A DNA stretch of 64,000 nucleotides from Reyranella soli (GTDB lineage Bacteria; Pseudomonadota; Alphaproteobacteria; Reyranellales; Reyranellaceae). Position 1 is the first letter of the stretch. Each line of letters begins with the position of its first letter. Location of the stretch: positions 1-64,000 of the forward strand of contig NZ_BKAJ01000068.1 of NCBI RefSeq assembly GCF_007992495.1, written 5' to 3'. The position numbers and the translations under genes are program-made. Positions 63,127 through 64,000 of the stretch are shown here, piece by piece. The notes under the pieces are model-generated. The model saw nothing but the letters and a program-made list of their open reading frames with translations, did not search any database and was not told where the DNA came from.

Positions 63127-64000
63127 TTACGACTGGTTGACGACATGGGCGAGCGGCCGCCAGCGGGCCATGTCCTGCTCGACGCGGGCGCGGAATTCAC
63201 TCGGTGTGCTGACCCGCGTGTCGTTGCCCAGCTCCTCGAGCTTGCCCTTGATCTCCGGCTTCGCCATCGCCTGGCGAAGCGCGTCGTTCAGGCGATCGCG
63301 CAAGGCGGGAGGAAGTCCCGCCGGCGCGGTGAAGCCGAGCCACGATACGATGTCGTAGTCGGGCACCAAAGTCTCCGCTACCGTCGGAACGTTGGGAAAG
63401 CCGGGATGACGCTCCGTCGACGTGACGGCGAGCGCGCGCAGCTTATCGGTCTTCAGCATGGGCTGGGCGTTGGAGAAGGTGATGACCTGCATGTCGAGCC
63501 GGCCACCAATAAGGTCGTTGTAGGGCGCCTGCAGGCCGCCTCGGTACGGCACGTGGGTCATCTTGGCGCCGGTCTGCGACAGCAGCAGCTCCATCGCCAT
63601 GTGCAGGGTCGAGCCGATGCCCGAGGTCCCGTAGGTGATCTCGTTCGGCCGGCGCTTGGCCTCGTCGAGATAGGCCTGGACGGTCTTGAAGCGCGATTCG
63701 GGCGCCACGGTGAAGACGAAGGGAAAGCGCGTGACGATGGCGATGTAGTCGAAGTCGCGCAGCGCGTCGTAGGACAGCGTCTTGTCCGTCGCCGAGACCA
63801 CGGCCTGGCCGCCGGTCATCAGGTAGAGCACGCTGCCGTCGGGCTTCATGCGCGCGACCTGGCTCGCCGCCAGCCGCTCGGCGGCGCCGGGCTTTGGCTC
63901 GACCATGATCTGCACGCCGAGGATCTCGGTCAGAGGGACCGAGAGATGGCGCGCGATGGTGTCGGGATTGGAGCCGGCATCGTAGCCGTGGATGACGCGG
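63127..64000 (-). CDS. Tripartite tricarboxylate transporter (Bug-type) binding protein, partial
   Basis: The C-terminal 291 codons of a periplasmic solute receptor; the N-terminus and signal peptide lie beyond the window end. The first visible residues RVIHGYDAGSNPDTIARHLS are like the Bug start (PGGxxDTxAR), and ITYGTSGIGSTLHMAMELLL, HVPYRGGLQAPYNDLIGG and TVAETLVPDYDIVSWLGF are family motifs. Bug proteins bind carboxylates or aromatic acids; no TctA/TctB permease is in view. It precedes the molybdenum subunit gene by 24 bases, so it could bind the substrate of the local catabolic genes. Confidence 0.92.
   Translation of the reverse strand, partial: RVIHGYDAGSNPDTIARHLSVPLTEILGVQIMVEPKPGAAERLAASQVARMKPDGSVLYLMTGGQAVVSATDKTLSYDALRDFDYIAIVTRFPFVFTVAPESRFKTVQAYLDEAKRRPNEITYGTSGIGSTLHMAMELLLSQTGAKMTHVPYRGGLQAPYNDLIGGRLDMQVITFSNAQPMLKTDKLRALAVTSTERHPGFPNVPTVAETLVPDYDIVSWLGFTAPAGLPPALRDRLNDALRQAMAKPEIKGKLEELGNDTRVSTPSEFRARVEQDMARWRPLAHVVNQS

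Overview
The window is 64 kb of GC-rich, gene-dense bacterial chromosome. The gene families (ROSE-type thermometer in front of an Hsp20 gene, FixJ-type regulator, DUF2849/DUF934 sulfite reductase operon, Bug-type binding protein) and the palindromic intergenic repeats indicate an alphaproteobacterium, perhaps near Reyranella or Hyphomicrobiales; the genus is only a guess. No rRNA, tRNA, CRISPR array or complete insertion sequence was seen.

Layout. 1-9.7 kb: one minus-strand operon of eight genes for the pentose phosphate pathway and hexose-phosphate interconversion (HAD phosphatase, tal, pgi, short gnd, tkt, zwf, Cof-type phosphatase, pgl). 9.7-14.1 kb: a small stress and dehalogenation set (DUF2798 protein, haloalkane dehalogenase, RclA-like flavoprotein, RclC-like DUF417 membrane protein, divergent CopC-like protein). 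14.1-21.7 kb: a block of regulators: LysR, ECF sigma factor, stand-alone receiver, FixJ-type regulator and GAF-PAS histidine kinase on the minus strand, and a divergent winged-helix/ATPase regulator. 22-26.4 kb: two alpha/beta hydrolases around a DoxX protein, then a GH15 glycosidase. 26.7-40.6 kb: mixed housekeeping and metabolic genes (ABC exporter, cyaY, rpmE, molybdopterin oxidoreductase, nucleoside hydrolase, peptidase C26, MFS transporter, an alkylation-repair pair, an LLM oxidoreductase). 40.6-42.6 kb: palindromic repeats, a decayed 2-oxoglutarate oxygenase gene and two small genes.

42.6-51.5 kb: a minus-strand cluster coding for a diiron protein, a small membrane protein, a GMC alcohol oxidase, a membrane-anchored cyclooxygenase/alpha-dioxygenase-type heme peroxidase, a thiamine-diphosphate enzyme and a nitroreductase-like protein. 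This combination is my best candidate for an undescribed system, plausibly an oxygenase route acting on fatty acyl chains or other lipids. 51.5-55.4 kb: the sulfite reductase/siroheme operon (cysG, DUF2849, cysI, DUF934). 55.5-56.1 kb: a heat-regulated Hsp20 gene with RNA thermometer and terminator. 56.1-64 kb: a catabolic gene set with two fumarylacetoacetase-fold hydrolases, an extradiol-type VOC protein, a carboxymuconolactone-decarboxylase-like protein, a secreted hydrolase, a lone xanthine-dehydrogenase-type molybdenum subunit and a Bug-type binding protein cut by the window end.

Four inverted-repeat elements lie at junctions of converging genes, and a related motif lies at the left edge of the window. 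Two elements share the same roughly 27-30 bp ends. They probably act as mobile palindromes and as transcription barriers.
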